Below are positions 42,483 to 51,005 of a DNA stretch of 64,000 bases, piece after piece. Every line of letters starts with the position of its first letter. Positions within the stretch are counted from its first letter, which is position 1. A program made the position numbers and the translations under genes. The notes beneath the pieces were generated by a model. The model had not been told where the DNA came from. It did not search any database and saw only the letters and a program-made list of their open reading frames with translations. The DNA comes from Ectobacillus sp048976805. Lineage in GTDB: Bacteria; Bacillota; Bacilli; Bacillales; Bacillaceae_G. Where the stretch lies: the NCBI GenBank assembly GCA_048976805.1, contig JBHGUR010000079.1:62001-126000 (forward strand), in the 5' to 3' direction.

Positions 42483-43202
42483 GTGAAAAAGTATGCTTTA
42501 ATTACGGGAGCAAGCGGCGGAATCGGTGCGGCTATGGCGGTGCGTCTGGCGGCTGAAGGATATAGCTTGTATTTACATTATAATCAGGGAAGCAAAAATA
42601 TCGAGAAGTTAATAAGGAATCTTGGTATAGGAGAATGGATTCCTATACAGGCGGACTTATCGCTGGAAAATGGAGCGGAACAATTATGGGGGAAGATAAA
42701 CCATGAGCTTGCCGCTATTGTGTATACAGCAGGCAAAAGCCTTTTTGGACTTGCAACGGATGTTACGGACGAGCAGCTTAATAAAATGACACACCTGCAG
42801 CTCACAAGCTTGTACAAGCTTGTGAAATACGCCTTGCCCGCTATGATTCGGAATCGAAGAGGAAATATTATTGTTGTTTCATCTATTTGGGGGCAAATCG
42901 GCGCTTCTTGTGAGGTGTTGTATTCCATGTTAAAGGGGGCGCAAAATTCATACGTAAAAGCATTGGCAAAAGAAACGGCACCAAGCGGCATACGGGTAAA
43001 TGCAATCGCGCCGGGAGCCGTTGAAACAGAGATGCTGAATATTTTTACAGAAGAGGATAGGTGGGGGATTGCCGAGGACATTCCGCTTGGCAGATTGGGA
43101 ACGCCTATGGAAATCGCAAATGTAGCTTCATTTTTGTTATCTGAGAACGCCTCTTACATTACAGGACAAATTATCGGTGTAAATGGAGGGTGGCATTGTT
43201 GA
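42483..43202 (+). CDS. ymfI: Short-chain dehydrogenase/reductase YmfI
   Basis: A 239-residue SDR of the FabG type. The cofactor motif is TGASGGIGAAMA near residue 8. The catalytic Ser is in VVSSIWGQ and the Tyr/Lys pair in YSMLKGA. The C-terminus is SYITGQIIGVNGGW. GTG 42483 is chosen because AGAAGGGG is 7 nt upstream; an in-frame ATG at 42399 lacks a site and overlaps the region after the ymfH terminator. Substrate unknown. Confidence 0.88.
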   Translation: MKKYALITGASGGIGAAMAVRLAAEGYSLYLHYNQGSKNIEKLIRNLGIGEWIPIQADLSLENGAEQLWGKINHELAAIVYTAGKSLFGLATDVTDEQLNKMTHLQLTSLYKLVKYALPAMIRNRRGNIIVVSSIWGQIGASCEVLYSMLKGAQNSYVKALAKETAPSGIRVNAIAPGAVETEMLNIFTEEDRWGIAEDIPLGRLGTPMEIANVASFLLSENASYITGQIIGVNGGWHC

Positions 43203-43269
43203 ATACATAAAAAATATCTTGACAGAGCATAGTATAACTGACTCCATTATTAAAGAGAGGTGTTATAAA

Positions 43270-43521
43270 ATGTCTGTATTAGATAACTTCGAACAATGGA
43301 AATCCTTCCTGGGGGAACGCTTAACGCAAGCGGAGCAAAAAGGCTTAGACGGGAGCTACATTTCTGAAATGGCTTATCGCATCGGGGACTACTTGGCAAA
43401 TGAAGTGGAACCGCGCACAGAAGAAGAGCGCCTTCTTGCTGAACTTTGGAAGGTAGCGGATGAGCAAGAGCAGCATACAATTGCAAATTTAATGGTTAAA
43501 CTCGTCAATAACAAGCATTAA
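43270..43521 (+). CDS. ymfJ: DUF3243 family protein YmfJ
   Basis: An 83-residue acidic soluble protein (MSVLDNFEQWKSFLGERL, with GDYLANEVEPRTEEERLL later). ATG 43270 follows AAAGAGAGGTG, and a terminator begins just after its stop codon. Conserved in position between ymfI and ymfK in Bacillus; function unknown. Confidence 0.88.
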   Translation: MSVLDNFEQWKSFLGERLTQAEQKGLDGSYISEMAYRIGDYLANEVEPRTEEERLLAELWKVADEQEQHTIANLMVKLVNNKH

Positions 43522-43523
43522 TG

Positions 43524-43550
43524 AAAGAGAGGATTTTCCTCTCTTTTTCT
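43524..43550 (+). terminator. Terminator after ymfJ
   Basis: AAAGAGAGGA (43524-43533) pairs perfectly with TCCTCTCTTT (43537-43546) around TTT, followed by TT. Confidence 0.88.
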
Positions 43551-43669
43551 GCTGTTTGATACAATATTGACACATCTGGAAAACGGATAGAATAATTTGC
43601 CTTTTCTATGGACAGAAAATCATATAATATAGTACATAGGTGTGACGTAGGCAAGGGGGAATGTAGAAA

Positions 43670-44455
43670 ATGATCGAATGGTATTTTGAGTACGAAATAC
43701 ATAAGAATCGACCTGGCTTGCTCGGTGATATTTCCTCGTTAATTGGAATGCTTGGCATCAATATTGTTACTATTAACGGGGTAGACAACTCTAGACGGGG
43801 CCTGTTGCTGATGTGTGAAAATGAAGAGCAAATCGCGAGGCTTGAATCAATTCTAAATACGATGGATAATATAACAGTAACGAAATACCGTTATCCGAAA
43901 CTGCGCGATCGTCTCGCAGTTCGACATGGCAGATACATACAGCGGGATGCAGATGACAAGAAAACGTTTCGATTTGTACGCGATGAATTAGGGTTGCTTG
44001 TTGATTTTATGGCGGAGATAATGAAAAAAGAAGGACATAAGCTAATTGGCATTCGTGGAATGCCGCGTGTTGGAAAAACGGAATCAATTGTAGCCGCAAG
44101 CGTATGCGCCAACAAAAGATGGATTTTTGTTTCCTCCACTCTTATTAAGCAAACGATTCGCAGTCAGCTTATTCAAGATGAATATAATGAAAACAACGTG
44201 TTTATTTTGGATGGAATTGTATCAACAAAACGTGCAAACGAAAGACACTGGCAGCTTGTTCGGGAGATTATGCGCATTCCTGCTACAAAGGTAGTAGAGC
44301 ATCCCGATATTTTTATTGCCCAATCAGAGTACACGATGAATGATTTTGATTATATTATCGAGCTTCGCAATGAAGAGGATGAAGAAATTAAGTATGATTT
44401 AGTAGACGAGATTGAATTAGAGAAACGCAATAATTTCTCGATGTTCGACTTTTAG
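43670..44455 (+). CDS. ymfK: DUF3388 protein YmfK: ACT-like domain plus P-loop
   Basis: A 261-residue conserved Bacillus protein of unknown function. Residues 1-75 look like an ACT domain (HKNRPGLLGDISSLIGMLGI, then NIVTINGVDN). From about 105 there is a nucleotide-binding-like region with a P-loop, GMPRVGKT (130-137), and a hydrophobic beta strand ending in aspartate, VFILDG. The combination suggests a ligand-sensing NTPase. That is inferred from motifs alone. ATG 43670 follows AAGGGGGAATG. It lies before rodZ and pgsA. Confidence 0.85.
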   Translation: MIEWYFEYEIHKNRPGLLGDISSLIGMLGINIVTINGVDNSRRGLLLMCENEEQIARLESILNTMDNITVTKYRYPKLRDRLAVRHGRYIQRDADDKKTFRFVRDELGLLVDFMAEIMKKEGHKLIGIRGMPRVGKTESIVAASVCANKRWIFVSSTLIKQTIRSQLIQDEYNENNVFILDGIVSTKRANERHWQLVREIMRIPATKVVEHPDIFIAQSEYTMNDFDYIIELRNEEDEEIKYDLVDEIELEKRNNFSMFDF

Positions 44456-44476
44456 AGAAGTATTGAGGTGTTGTAA

Positions 44477-45391
44477 TTGACAGAATTAGGACAAAAGCTT
44501 AAAGAGGCAAGGGAAGCGAAGGGCATATCTCTCGATGAACTGCAAGAGATTACAAAGATTCAAAAACGGTATTTAATTAGTATTGAAGAAGGAAATTACG
44601 AGGTCTTGCCTGGCGACTTTTATGTACGCGCGTTTATTAAACAATATGCCGAGGCGGTTGATTTGAAACCTGAATCCATTTTGGAGGAGCATAAAGGAGA
44701 AATTCCTGCACCCCCGCCTCCGCAGGATATAACACAGTTATCACGTGTTAAGCGCTCCAGAGAAGCGGTGACAAATTCAGCTTCTTCAAAGATTATGGAT
44801 CATATGCCTAAAATATTAATTACTTTGCTTATTGTATCGATAGCAGTCGGCATATGGCTTGTATTTCAAGCGGTATCCAATCAGGAACCGGAGCAGGAGC
44901 AGGCTAAACAAAACAATACAAAGACTGAAGCTGAGGTGGAGAAAGCAAAGGATTCTCCGCTAGAAAAGGCGGCTGAAGAAAAGAAAGAAGAACAAAAAGA
45001 AGAAAAAAAGGCTGAGCCTAAGAAAGAGGAGACGCCGCAACCAGTACAAGAAATTAAGGTAGTTGAGTCAGCAGGGAAGGTATCCACAATGGAACTTCGC
45101 AACAATACTGCCTTGATGGTGGAAATAAACGCCAAAGGGCGGACATATGTGGACATTAAAAATGGTGCGGGCAAGCTCTTTTTTACGAAGACGTTAGCAC
45201 AAGGAGAAACGTATCAGCAGGATTTATCAGCAGAAGATGTTATTCGTTTAAATATCGGAAGTACGCCGAATACTGAAATCAAGATTAATGGACAGGTTGT
45301 TCCGTTTCCGAAAACTCCAAACGAAGCATATCACCAAATTCTTGTGATTAAAAACTTGCGGATGCAGCCGCAACAACCGGCTCAACAATAG
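44477..45391 (+). CDS. rodZ: Cell-shape protein RodZ (YmfM)
   Basis: A 304-residue bitopic membrane protein that links MreB to the cell-wall machinery. It has an N-terminal HTH (residues 4-65, ELGQKLKEAREAKGISLDEL), a single membrane segment at 112-133, and a very charged Glu/Lys linker (137-190). A C-terminal extracellular beta domain (DUF4115, about 195-295) ends in a Gln/Pro-rich tail. TTG 44477 is 6 nt after GAGGTG. The stop codon lies inside the palindrome that ends the gene. Confidence 0.93.
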   Translation: MTELGQKLKEAREAKGISLDELQEITKIQKRYLISIEEGNYEVLPGDFYVRAFIKQYAEAVDLKPESILEEHKGEIPAPPPPQDITQLSRVKRSREAVTNSASSKIMDHMPKILITLLIVSIAVGIWLVFQAVSNQEPEQEQAKQNNTKTEAEVEKAKDSPLEKAAEEKKEEQKEEKKAEPKKEETPQPVQEIKVVESAGKVSTMELRNNTALMVEINAKGRTYVDIKNGAGKLFFTKTLAQGETYQQDLSAEDVIRLNIGSTPNTEIKINGQVVPFPKTPNEAYHQILVIKNLRMQPQQPAQQ

Positions 45392-45414
45392 TCATCGCGC
45401 GCGATGACTATTTT
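45387..45414 (+). terminator. Perfect 26-bp palindrome at the end of rodZ
   Basis: AATAGTCATCGCG (45387-45399) and CGCGATGACTATT (45400-45412) are exact reverse complements with a CGCG centre, followed by TT. It probably acts as a terminator; the perfect symmetry also makes it a possible protein site. Confidence 0.7.
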
Positions 45415-45453
45415 CAATGAACAAAACGTTTTGGAACCGATGGAGGAATAGTC

Positions 45454-46032
45454 GTGAATTTGCCAAATAAAATAACCGTATCAAGAATTTGCTTAATTCC
45501 ATTATTTTTACTTATTATGCTCGTTCCGTTTGAATGGGGAGACAAAATTGTGGGCATATCGGATTTAACAGTGCGACATCTTTTAGGGGCAATCATTTTT
45601 ATTGTAGCATCTGCCACCGATTGGGTTGACGGACATTATGCGCGAAAGTATGGCTTAGTTACAAATTTGGGCAAGTTTCTAGACCCGCTTGCGGATAAAT
45701 TGCTTGTATCTGCGGCGCTTATCGTACTTGTCGAGCTGCAGTATGTGTCATCCTGGATGGTTATTATTATCATTAGCCGTGAATTTGCTGTGACTGGACT
45801 GCGCCTTATATTAGCGGGAACCGGTGAAGTTGTAGCAGCAAATATGCTTGGGAAAATTAAGACATGGACGCAAATTGTAGCAATTTCCGCATATTTGCTC
45901 CACGATGTACCTTTACATTGGCTTCCGTTTTCTATTGCTGATGTTTCAATGTGGGTGGCGGTCATTTTCACGGTTGTTTCAGGATGGGACTACTTCTGGA
46001 AGAACCGGTTAGTATTTGCAAATTCAAAATAA
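45454..46032 (+). CDS. pgsA: Phosphatidylglycerophosphate synthase
   Basis: Transfers the phosphatidyl group from CDP-diacylglycerol (made by CdsA) to glycerol 3-phosphate. The 192-residue membrane protein contains the complete CDP-alcohol phosphotransferase motif: Asp59, Gly60, Ala63, Arg64, Gly73, Asp77 and Asp81 with exact family spacing. GTG 45454 follows GATGGAGG. It sits between rodZ and cinA as in other Bacillus. Confidence 0.96.
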   Translation: MNLPNKITVSRICLIPLFLLIMLVPFEWGDKIVGISDLTVRHLLGAIIFIVASATDWVDGHYARKYGLVTNLGKFLDPLADKLLVSAALIVLVELQYVSSWMVIIIISREFAVTGLRLILAGTGEVVAANMLGKIKTWTQIVAISAYLLHDVPLHWLPFSIADVSMWVAVIFTVVSGWDYFWKNRLVFANSK

Positions 46033-46053
46033 CGGTACGTGGGGGAATGGGGC

Positions 46054-47292
46054 ATGAATGCGGAAATTATCGCGGTTGGCACCGAGCTTTTGCTCGGGCA
46101 GATTGTAAATACGAACGCAAAGTTTTTATCAGAAAAACTTGCATCTATCGGCATTGATGTCTATTACCAAACAGTGGTAGGCGATAATGCAGGCCGTCTT
46201 AAAGAAGCTGTGGAGATTGCAAGGGAGCGGGCTGACATTTTAATTTTTACGGGTGGCTTAGGTCCTACAAAGGATGACTTAACAAAGGAAACGATTGCGC
46301 AAATGGTTGGAAGCGGATTGACATATGATGAAAGGGCGCTTCACTCTATAGAAGAATATTATGCGCGTACCGGACGGGTGTTTACAGAGAACAACAAAAA
46401 GCAGGCTCTCGTCCTTCAAGGAGCACAAGTATTTCCAAATGACCACGGCATGGCGCCGGGCATGGGGCTGCGTAAAGATAAAAAGGTATATATTCTGCTT
46501 CCCGGCCCTCCAAAGGAAATGAACCCGATGTATAACGATTATGTAGAGCCGTTTCTCACCGAACTTGCTTCGGAGCGAAAGTTGTATTCTCGTGTGCTGC
46601 GCTTTTTCGGCATTGGTGAGTCGCAGCTTGAAGAGGCGATTCAAGATCTGATTGACGCGCAAGACAATCCTACTATCGCACCGCTCGCTTCTGAAGGAGA
46701 AGTGACATTGCGGCTTACAGCCAAGCATGAATGTGAGGACAAGGCGCTTTCTTTAATCGATAAAACAGAGGCTGCTATTTTAGACAGAGTTGGAAAGTTT
46801 TTTTACGGTTATAATGATGATTCTCTTGTCAAAAAAGCGGTGCAGGCTTTAAAGCAGCGTGGTTTGACAATTGCCTGTGCCGAAAGCTTAACGGGCGGAA
46901 TGTTCAGTGAATATATTACAGATATCCCGGGTGCTTCCGCTTTATTTAAGGGAGGAGTTGTTTGCTATAGCAATGAGGTAAAGCAGCATGTACTGAATGT
47001 GCCAGAGCAGGTGCTAAAAACGGACGGGGCAATTAGTGAGGCATGTGCGGTTTTGCTTGCAGAGAATGTACGCTCTTTAATGAAAACGGATATTGGTATC
47101 AGTTTTACCGGTGCAGCAGGTCCTGATTCGTTAGAAGGCAAGCAGCCGGGAACAGTTTTTGTCGGAATTTCTATTTTTGGAAAAGAGCCAAGTGCGGTTA
47201 AGCTCCAGCTTGGCGGAAGCCGCCGCCTTGTGCGTGAGCGCGCTGTGAAGTACGGCTTTTACCACATTTGTAATGAACTGGAAGAAAAATAA
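46054..47292 (+). CDS. cinA: Competence/damage-inducible protein CinA
   Basis: A 412-residue protein. The N-terminal molybdopterin-binding-like domain (AEIIAVGTELLLGQIVNTN; FTGGLGPTKDDLTKE) belongs to the NAD-pyrophosphatase type. The C-terminal CinA domain (CAESLTGGMFSEYITDIPGAS) is the nicotinamide-nucleotide amidase type. It probably recycles pyridine nucleotides and lies next to recA, as in many Firmicutes. ATG 46054 follows GGGGGAATGGGG; the upstream GTG 46039 is less likely. Confidence 0.93.
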   Translation: MNAEIIAVGTELLLGQIVNTNAKFLSEKLASIGIDVYYQTVVGDNAGRLKEAVEIARERADILIFTGGLGPTKDDLTKETIAQMVGSGLTYDERALHSIEEYYARTGRVFTENNKKQALVLQGAQVFPNDHGMAPGMGLRKDKKVYILLPGPPKEMNPMYNDYVEPFLTELASERKLYSRVLRFFGIGESQLEEAIQDLIDAQDNPTIAPLASEGEVTLRLTAKHECEDKALSLIDKTEAAILDRVGKFFYGYNDDSLVKKAVQALKQRGLTIACAESLTGGMFSEYITDIPGASALFKGGVVCYSNEVKQHVLNVPEQVLKTDGAISEACAVLLAENVRSLMKTDIGISFTGAAGPDSLEGKQPGTVFVGISIFGKEPSAVKLQLGGSRRLVRERAVKYGFYHICNELEEK

Positions 47293-47320
47293 TTTTCTTC
47301 TGGTTTTTTTCTTTTTTATT
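47281..47320 (+). terminator. AT-rich hairpin and T-tract at the end of cinA
   Basis: GAAGAAAA (47281-47288) pairs with TTTTCTTC (47293-47300), with the stop codon in the loop, followed by TGGTTTTTTTCTTTTTT. A weak stem but a good T-tract. Confidence 0.55.
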
Positions 47321-47363
47321 ACAGCAAGGTGTGCACAATTTGTTTAGGAAGAAATAAAAAAAA

Positions 47364-47377
47364 CGAATGAACGTTCG
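47364..47377 (+). promoter_or_regulatory. LexA (SOS) box upstream of recA
   Basis: CGAATGAACGTTCG matches the Bacillus SOS consensus CGAAC-N4-GTTCG at every fixed position but one (T for C at the fifth base). It lies just upstream of the recA -35 region, where LexA would block transcription. Confidence 0.85.
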
Positions 47378-47386
47378 ATTTTTTGT

Positions 47387-47415
47387 TAGCTTTTTAAAAG
47401 AAAAGAAGGTATAAT
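47387..47415 (+). promoter_or_regulatory. Sigma-A promoter for recA
   Basis: Weak -35 TTAGCT (47387-47392), 17-nt spacer, perfect TATAAT (47410-47415). It starts 10 nt after the LexA box. Confidence 0.65.
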
Positions 47416-47448
47416 AAGTCTAGTTGGTAAGACAAAGGAGGAAATAAA

Positions 47449-48492
47449 GTGAGCGATCGTCAAGCAGCCTTAGAGATGGCGTTAAAGCAAATAGAGAAGC
47501 AATTTGGCAAAGGTTCCATTATGAAACTTGGGGAACAAACAGAGAGACAAATTTCGACTGTTCCGAGCGGTTCGCTAGCGTTGGATGTTGCGCTTGGAGT
47601 AGGCGGTTATCCAAGAGGAAGAATCATTGAAATTTATGGTCCGGAATCTTCAGGTAAAACAACTGTAGCACTCCATGCGATTGCAGAAGTGCAAGCGAGA
47701 GGAGGGCAAGCAGCATTCATTGATGCCGAGCACGCGTTGGATCCTGTATATGCGCAAAAATTAGGTGTTAACATCGACGGGCTATTGCTTTCTCAACCGG
47801 ATACAGGCGAGCAAGGGCTGGAAATTGCAGAGGCGTTAGTACGCAGCGGTGCAATTGACATTATCGTTATTGACTCTGTAGCAGCGCTAGTTCCGAAAGC
47901 GGAAATTGAAGGAGAAATGGGAGATTCGCACGTTGGTTTGCAGGCGCGTTTAATGTCTCAAGCGCTTCGCAAGCTATCTGGTGCGATTAATAAATCAAAA
48001 ACGATTGCAATTTTCATTAACCAAATTCGCGAGAAGGTTGGGGTTATGTTCGGAAATCCGGAGACTACGCCGGGGGGACGTGCACTGAAATTTTATTCTA
48101 CGGTACGCCTTGAGGTTCGCCGCGCTGAGCAATTGAAGCAAGGCAACGATATTGTCGGCAATAAAACGAAAATAAAGGTTGTTAAAAACAAAGTCGCTCC
48201 GCCGTTTCGAACTGCAGATGTCGATATTATGTATGGGGAAGGGATTTCCAAAGAGGGAGAAATTTTGGATATGGCCTCTGAGCTGGACATCGTTCAAAAG
48301 AGCGGTGCATGGTATTCCTACAATGAAGAACGTTTAGGGCAAGGACGTGAAAATGCGAAAACATTCTTAAAAGAAAACCCGCATCTTCGCAATGAAATTG
48401 CCGTTAAAATTCGCGCCCATTACGGTATTGATTCAGATGAGGCTCGTGTAGTGGAAGAAAGTGAAGAAGATTTTAGTTTATTGGATGAATAA
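47449..48492 (+). CDS. recA: Recombinase RecA
   Basis: DNA strand-exchange ATPase and LexA co-protease. The 347-residue protein has Walker A GPESSGKTT (64-72), Walker B IIVIDSVAAL, and the L2 region VMFGNPETTPGGRALKFY. The acidic C-terminal tail is EESEEDFSLLDE. GTG 47449 follows an ideal AAAGGAGGAAAT site. It is induced by DNA damage, judging from the LexA box. Confidence 0.98.
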   Translation: MSDRQAALEMALKQIEKQFGKGSIMKLGEQTERQISTVPSGSLALDVALGVGGYPRGRIIEIYGPESSGKTTVALHAIAEVQARGGQAAFIDAEHALDPVYAQKLGVNIDGLLLSQPDTGEQGLEIAEALVRSGAIDIIVIDSVAALVPKAEIEGEMGDSHVGLQARLMSQALRKLSGAINKSKTIAIFINQIREKVGVMFGNPETTPGGRALKFYSTVRLEVRRAEQLKQGNDIVGNKTKIKVVKNKVAPPFRTADVDIMYGEGISKEGEILDMASELDIVQKSGAWYSYNEERLGQGRENAKTFLKENPHLRNEIAVKIRAHYGIDSDEARVVEESEEDFSLLDE

Positions 48493-48541
48493 AATGGGCT
48501 GACCCAAAACGCTAACGCGTTTTGCGGTCAGTCCATTTTTT
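48491..48541 (+). terminator. Terminator after recA
   Basis: A long imperfect hairpin: AAAATGG, CTGACC and AAAACGC on the 5' side face GCGTTTT, GGTCAG and CCATTTT on the 3' side, followed by TT. It starts within the recA stop codon. Confidence 0.88.
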
Positions 48542-48544
48542 GTT

Positions 48545-48689
48545 AGCTCTGTTACACTTGGTTGTTGATTTTCCACTACAGGCGGACGCTTTCCGCGGGC
48601 GGGGCCGAGCCGCTTTCCACGCTGGAGTCGCCGCCTTTCGTTCCCAATCAATAAATCAATCCAAATCAATATTAGCGTTTAACAGAGTT
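48545..48689. repeat. Dispersed inverted-repeat element, copy 3
   Basis: About 145 nt. The left end is AGCTCTGTTACACTTGG, then TTGTTGATTTTCC and the GC-rich block GGCGGACGCTTTCCGCGGGC. The right end is GCGTTTAACAGAG. Same orientation as copy 4, and nearly identical to it over the first 75 nt. It begins 4 nt after the recA terminator. Confidence 0.88.
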
Positions 48690-48757
48690 TTTTAGGCAAA
48701 AAAATAAAAGAATCGCTCGATTTTTGTTATCAACATATTTCCTTTAAAGAGGATACC

Positions 48758-48910
48758 ATGGACAACCTCTCTCTGCCAACCAGCTTGGCAGACCTCATTT
48801 CCCCAGACCACATGGCTCACGTGGTCCATGAGATGGTGGAGCGCATCCCGATGGAAACCTTCCTGAAGTACTACAAAGGCGGCGGCACTCCTTACAGTAA
48901 AGAGGAATAG
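48758..48910 (+). pseudogene. IS1182-type transposase remnant (N-terminal 50 codons)
   Basis: ATG 48758 opens 50 codons ending in TAG. The product contains the stretches LADLISPDHMAHVVHEMVER and FLKYYKGGGTPYS, which match the start of IS1182-family transposases (DHL-VRVV- and YKGGGTSSYHP-type motifs, from memory). The remaining several hundred residues are missing. Codon use is distinctly C-rich (CTC, CTG, GAC, CAC), unlike the flanking genes, which fits transfer. A plausible binding site AAAGAGG lies 5 nt upstream, so a short peptide could still be made. The gap from 48690 to 48757 and from 48911 to 49040 shows nothing else clear. Confidence 0.75.
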
Positions 48911-49042
48911 CCCCTTTTGCAAATTTGGAATTTTTTTGTTTAAGGGCAATGGAGATGGAGTTAGGGTGATTAGCAAGAAAACTGTAACAATCTGAAACGC
49001 TCTTTTATATTGACAAGTAAAAATAGTAAAAGAATACAACGC

Positions 49043-49071
49043 TTGACAATAAAAATGCCGACCTATAAAAT
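49043..49071 (+). promoter_or_regulatory. Sigma-A promoter for rny
   Basis: TTGACA (49043-49048), 17-nt spacer, TAAAAT (49066-49071). A second TTGACA at 49010-49015 has no convincing -10 partner. The leader to rny is about 235 nt and contains a loose inverted repeat, TGTCATATCT against AGATAGTATGACA, near 49102-49141. Confidence 0.7.
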
Positions 49072-49312
49072 GAGAATGTATATTCTTTTTTTACCATTTT
49101 GTCATATCTTCTATAAGTTTTATTGGAGATAGTATGACATTCGGACAAGATGTAGTTTCTATATCTTTTTTCCGAAAAAGAATTTCATGACCATAAAGTG
49201 GATGAAAACGAGTCCCGGAAATAGGGGACGAAGGTCATTGCTGTACGTTGAAGCAAAATGCAATGTACATGCCGACAGTCTTTTCTCATTTGTAGCAAGA
49301 GGAGGTGAAATT

Positions 49313-50875
49313 ATGAACGCAATTGTTGCAGTCATCTCCATTTTGCTTGCCACAGTCGTCGGTGCAGTTGTTGGCTTTTTTGTTCGAAAATCCATTGCTG
49401 AGGCGAAGATTAACGGTGCAACGAATGCCGCTAATCAAATTTTGGAGGACGCTAGACGCGAAGCGGAGGCTTCCAAAAAAGAGGCGCTTTTAGAGGCAAA
49501 GGATGAAATTCATAAACTTCGTACAGAAGCAGAATTGGAAATTCGTGACCGAAGAAGTGAGTTGCAAAAACAAGAAAATCGTTTAATGCAAAAAGAAGAG
49601 AATCTTGATCGTAAGGATGAGTCGCTCGATAAACGCGAGCACATGCTTGAGCGGAAAGAGGATTCTCTTGTGTTGAGACAACAGCAGCTTGAAGAGTTGG
49701 AAAGCAAAGTGGGAGAGCTGGTTCAAAAGCAACAAGAAGAATTAGAGCGCATTTCAAGCTTAACGCGTGAGGAAGCGAGAACCATCATTCTTGAAAAAGT
49801 CGAAAGAGAGCTTTCTCATGAAATTGCAATGGTTATTAAAGAAAGCGAGGCGCGTGCAAAAGAAGAAGCGGACAAAAGGGCAAAAGAAATTTTGTCTTTA
49901 GCTATCCAACGATGTGCTGCAGACCATGTTGCTGAAACTACGGTTTCTGTCGTAAATCTTCCGAATGATGAAATGAAGGGGCGGATTATTGGACGCGAAG
50001 GCCGCAATATTCGCACGCTTGAAACTTTAACAGGTATTGATTTAATTATTGATGATACGCCTGAAGCTGTCATTTTATCAGGATTTGATCCAATCCGTCG
50101 TGAAACAGCACGGATTGCGCTAGACAAGCTGGTGCAAGACGGGCGCATTCACCCGGCTCGAATTGAAGAAATGGTTGAAAAGTCAAGACGCGAAGTTGAT
50201 GAATACATTCGCGAGGTTGGGGAACAAACAACCTTTGAAGTCGGGGTGCATGGATTGCATCCGGATTTAATCAAGATTTTAGGTCGCTTGAAATTCAGAA
50301 CGAGCTACGGTCAAAACGTGCTGAAGCATTCCATGGAGGTAGCATACTTAGCCGGCCTTATGGCAGCTGAACTGGGTGAGGATGAAAAGCTTGCCCGCCG
50401 TGCAGGATTGCTTCATGATATCGGAAAAGCAATTGATCATGAAGTTGAAGGTAGCCATGTGGAGATTGGGGTCGAATTAGCGACAAAATATAAAGAACAC
50501 CCAATTGTTGTTAATGCGATTGCATCCCACCACGGTGATACGGAGCCAACCTCGATTATTGCGGTGCTTGTTGCAGCGGCAGATGCTTTATCGGCTGCAA
50601 GGCCGGGTGCGCGCAGTGAAACGTTGGAGAATTATATTCGCCGCCTTGAAAAGCTCGAAGAAATCTCGGAATCTTATGAAGGTGTCGAGAAATCTTATGC
50701 GATTCAAGCAGGGCGCGAAGTTCGTATTCTCGTGAAACCGGATGCAATTGATGACTTGGAAGCGCATCGCTTAGCCCGTGATATTCGCAAGCGAATCGAA
50801 AACGAGCTAGATTATCCTGGACATATTAAGGTTACGGTAATTCGCGAAACGCGCGCAGTTGAATATGCAAAATAA
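49313..50875 (+). CDS. rny: Ribonuclease Y
   Basis: Membrane-anchored endoribonuclease that starts much mRNA decay in Bacillus. The 520-residue protein has an N-terminal membrane helix (about 3-23), a long charged coiled coil (about 30-200) and a KH domain (GRIIGREGRNIRTLETLTG). An HD domain follows, with HD in GLLHDIGKAIDHEVEGSHVE. ATG 49313 follows a perfect AGGAGGTGA; the in-frame start at 49187 adds a tail not found in the family. Length matches B. subtilis RNase Y. Confidence 0.97.
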   Translation: MNAIVAVISILLATVVGAVVGFFVRKSIAEAKINGATNAANQILEDARREAEASKKEALLEAKDEIHKLRTEAELEIRDRRSELQKQENRLMQKEENLDRKDESLDKREHMLERKEDSLVLRQQQLEELESKVGELVQKQQEELERISSLTREEARTIILEKVERELSHEIAMVIKESEARAKEEADKRAKEILSLAIQRCAADHVAETTVSVVNLPNDEMKGRIIGREGRNIRTLETLTGIDLIIDDTPEAVILSGFDPIRRETARIALDKLVQDGRIHPARIEEMVEKSRREVDEYIREVGEQTTFEVGVHGLHPDLIKILGRLKFRTSYGQNVLKHSMEVAYLAGLMAAELGEDEKLARRAGLLHDIGKAIDHEVEGSHVEIGVELATKYKEHPIVVNAIASHHGDTEPTSIIAVLVAAADALSAARPGARSETLENYIRRLEKLEEISESYEGVEKSYAIQAGREVRILVKPDAIDDLEAHRLARDIRKRIENELDYPGHIKVTVIRETRAVEYAK

Positions 50876-50902
50876 AGTGGTGTAATGCCACTTTATTTTT
50901 TT
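50871..50902 (+). terminator. Terminator after rny
   Basis: AATAAAGTGG (50871-50880) pairs perfectly with CCACTTTATT (50888-50897), followed by TTTTT. Confidence 0.9.
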
Positions 50903-51005
50903 GTGCTAGGATAAAATATAATTGAGCGAATACAAAGCATTGTATGTTCGTCTAGAGGTTCATAAAACAAGTTATAAAGAAGCATACATAGAGAGGATTG
51001 CAAGA

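Noticed and set aside
43219..43250. Sigma-A promoter before ymfJ
   Set aside because: TTGACA at 43219 is perfect, but the only -10-like hexamers are 8 or 20 nt away, so the spacing is wrong.
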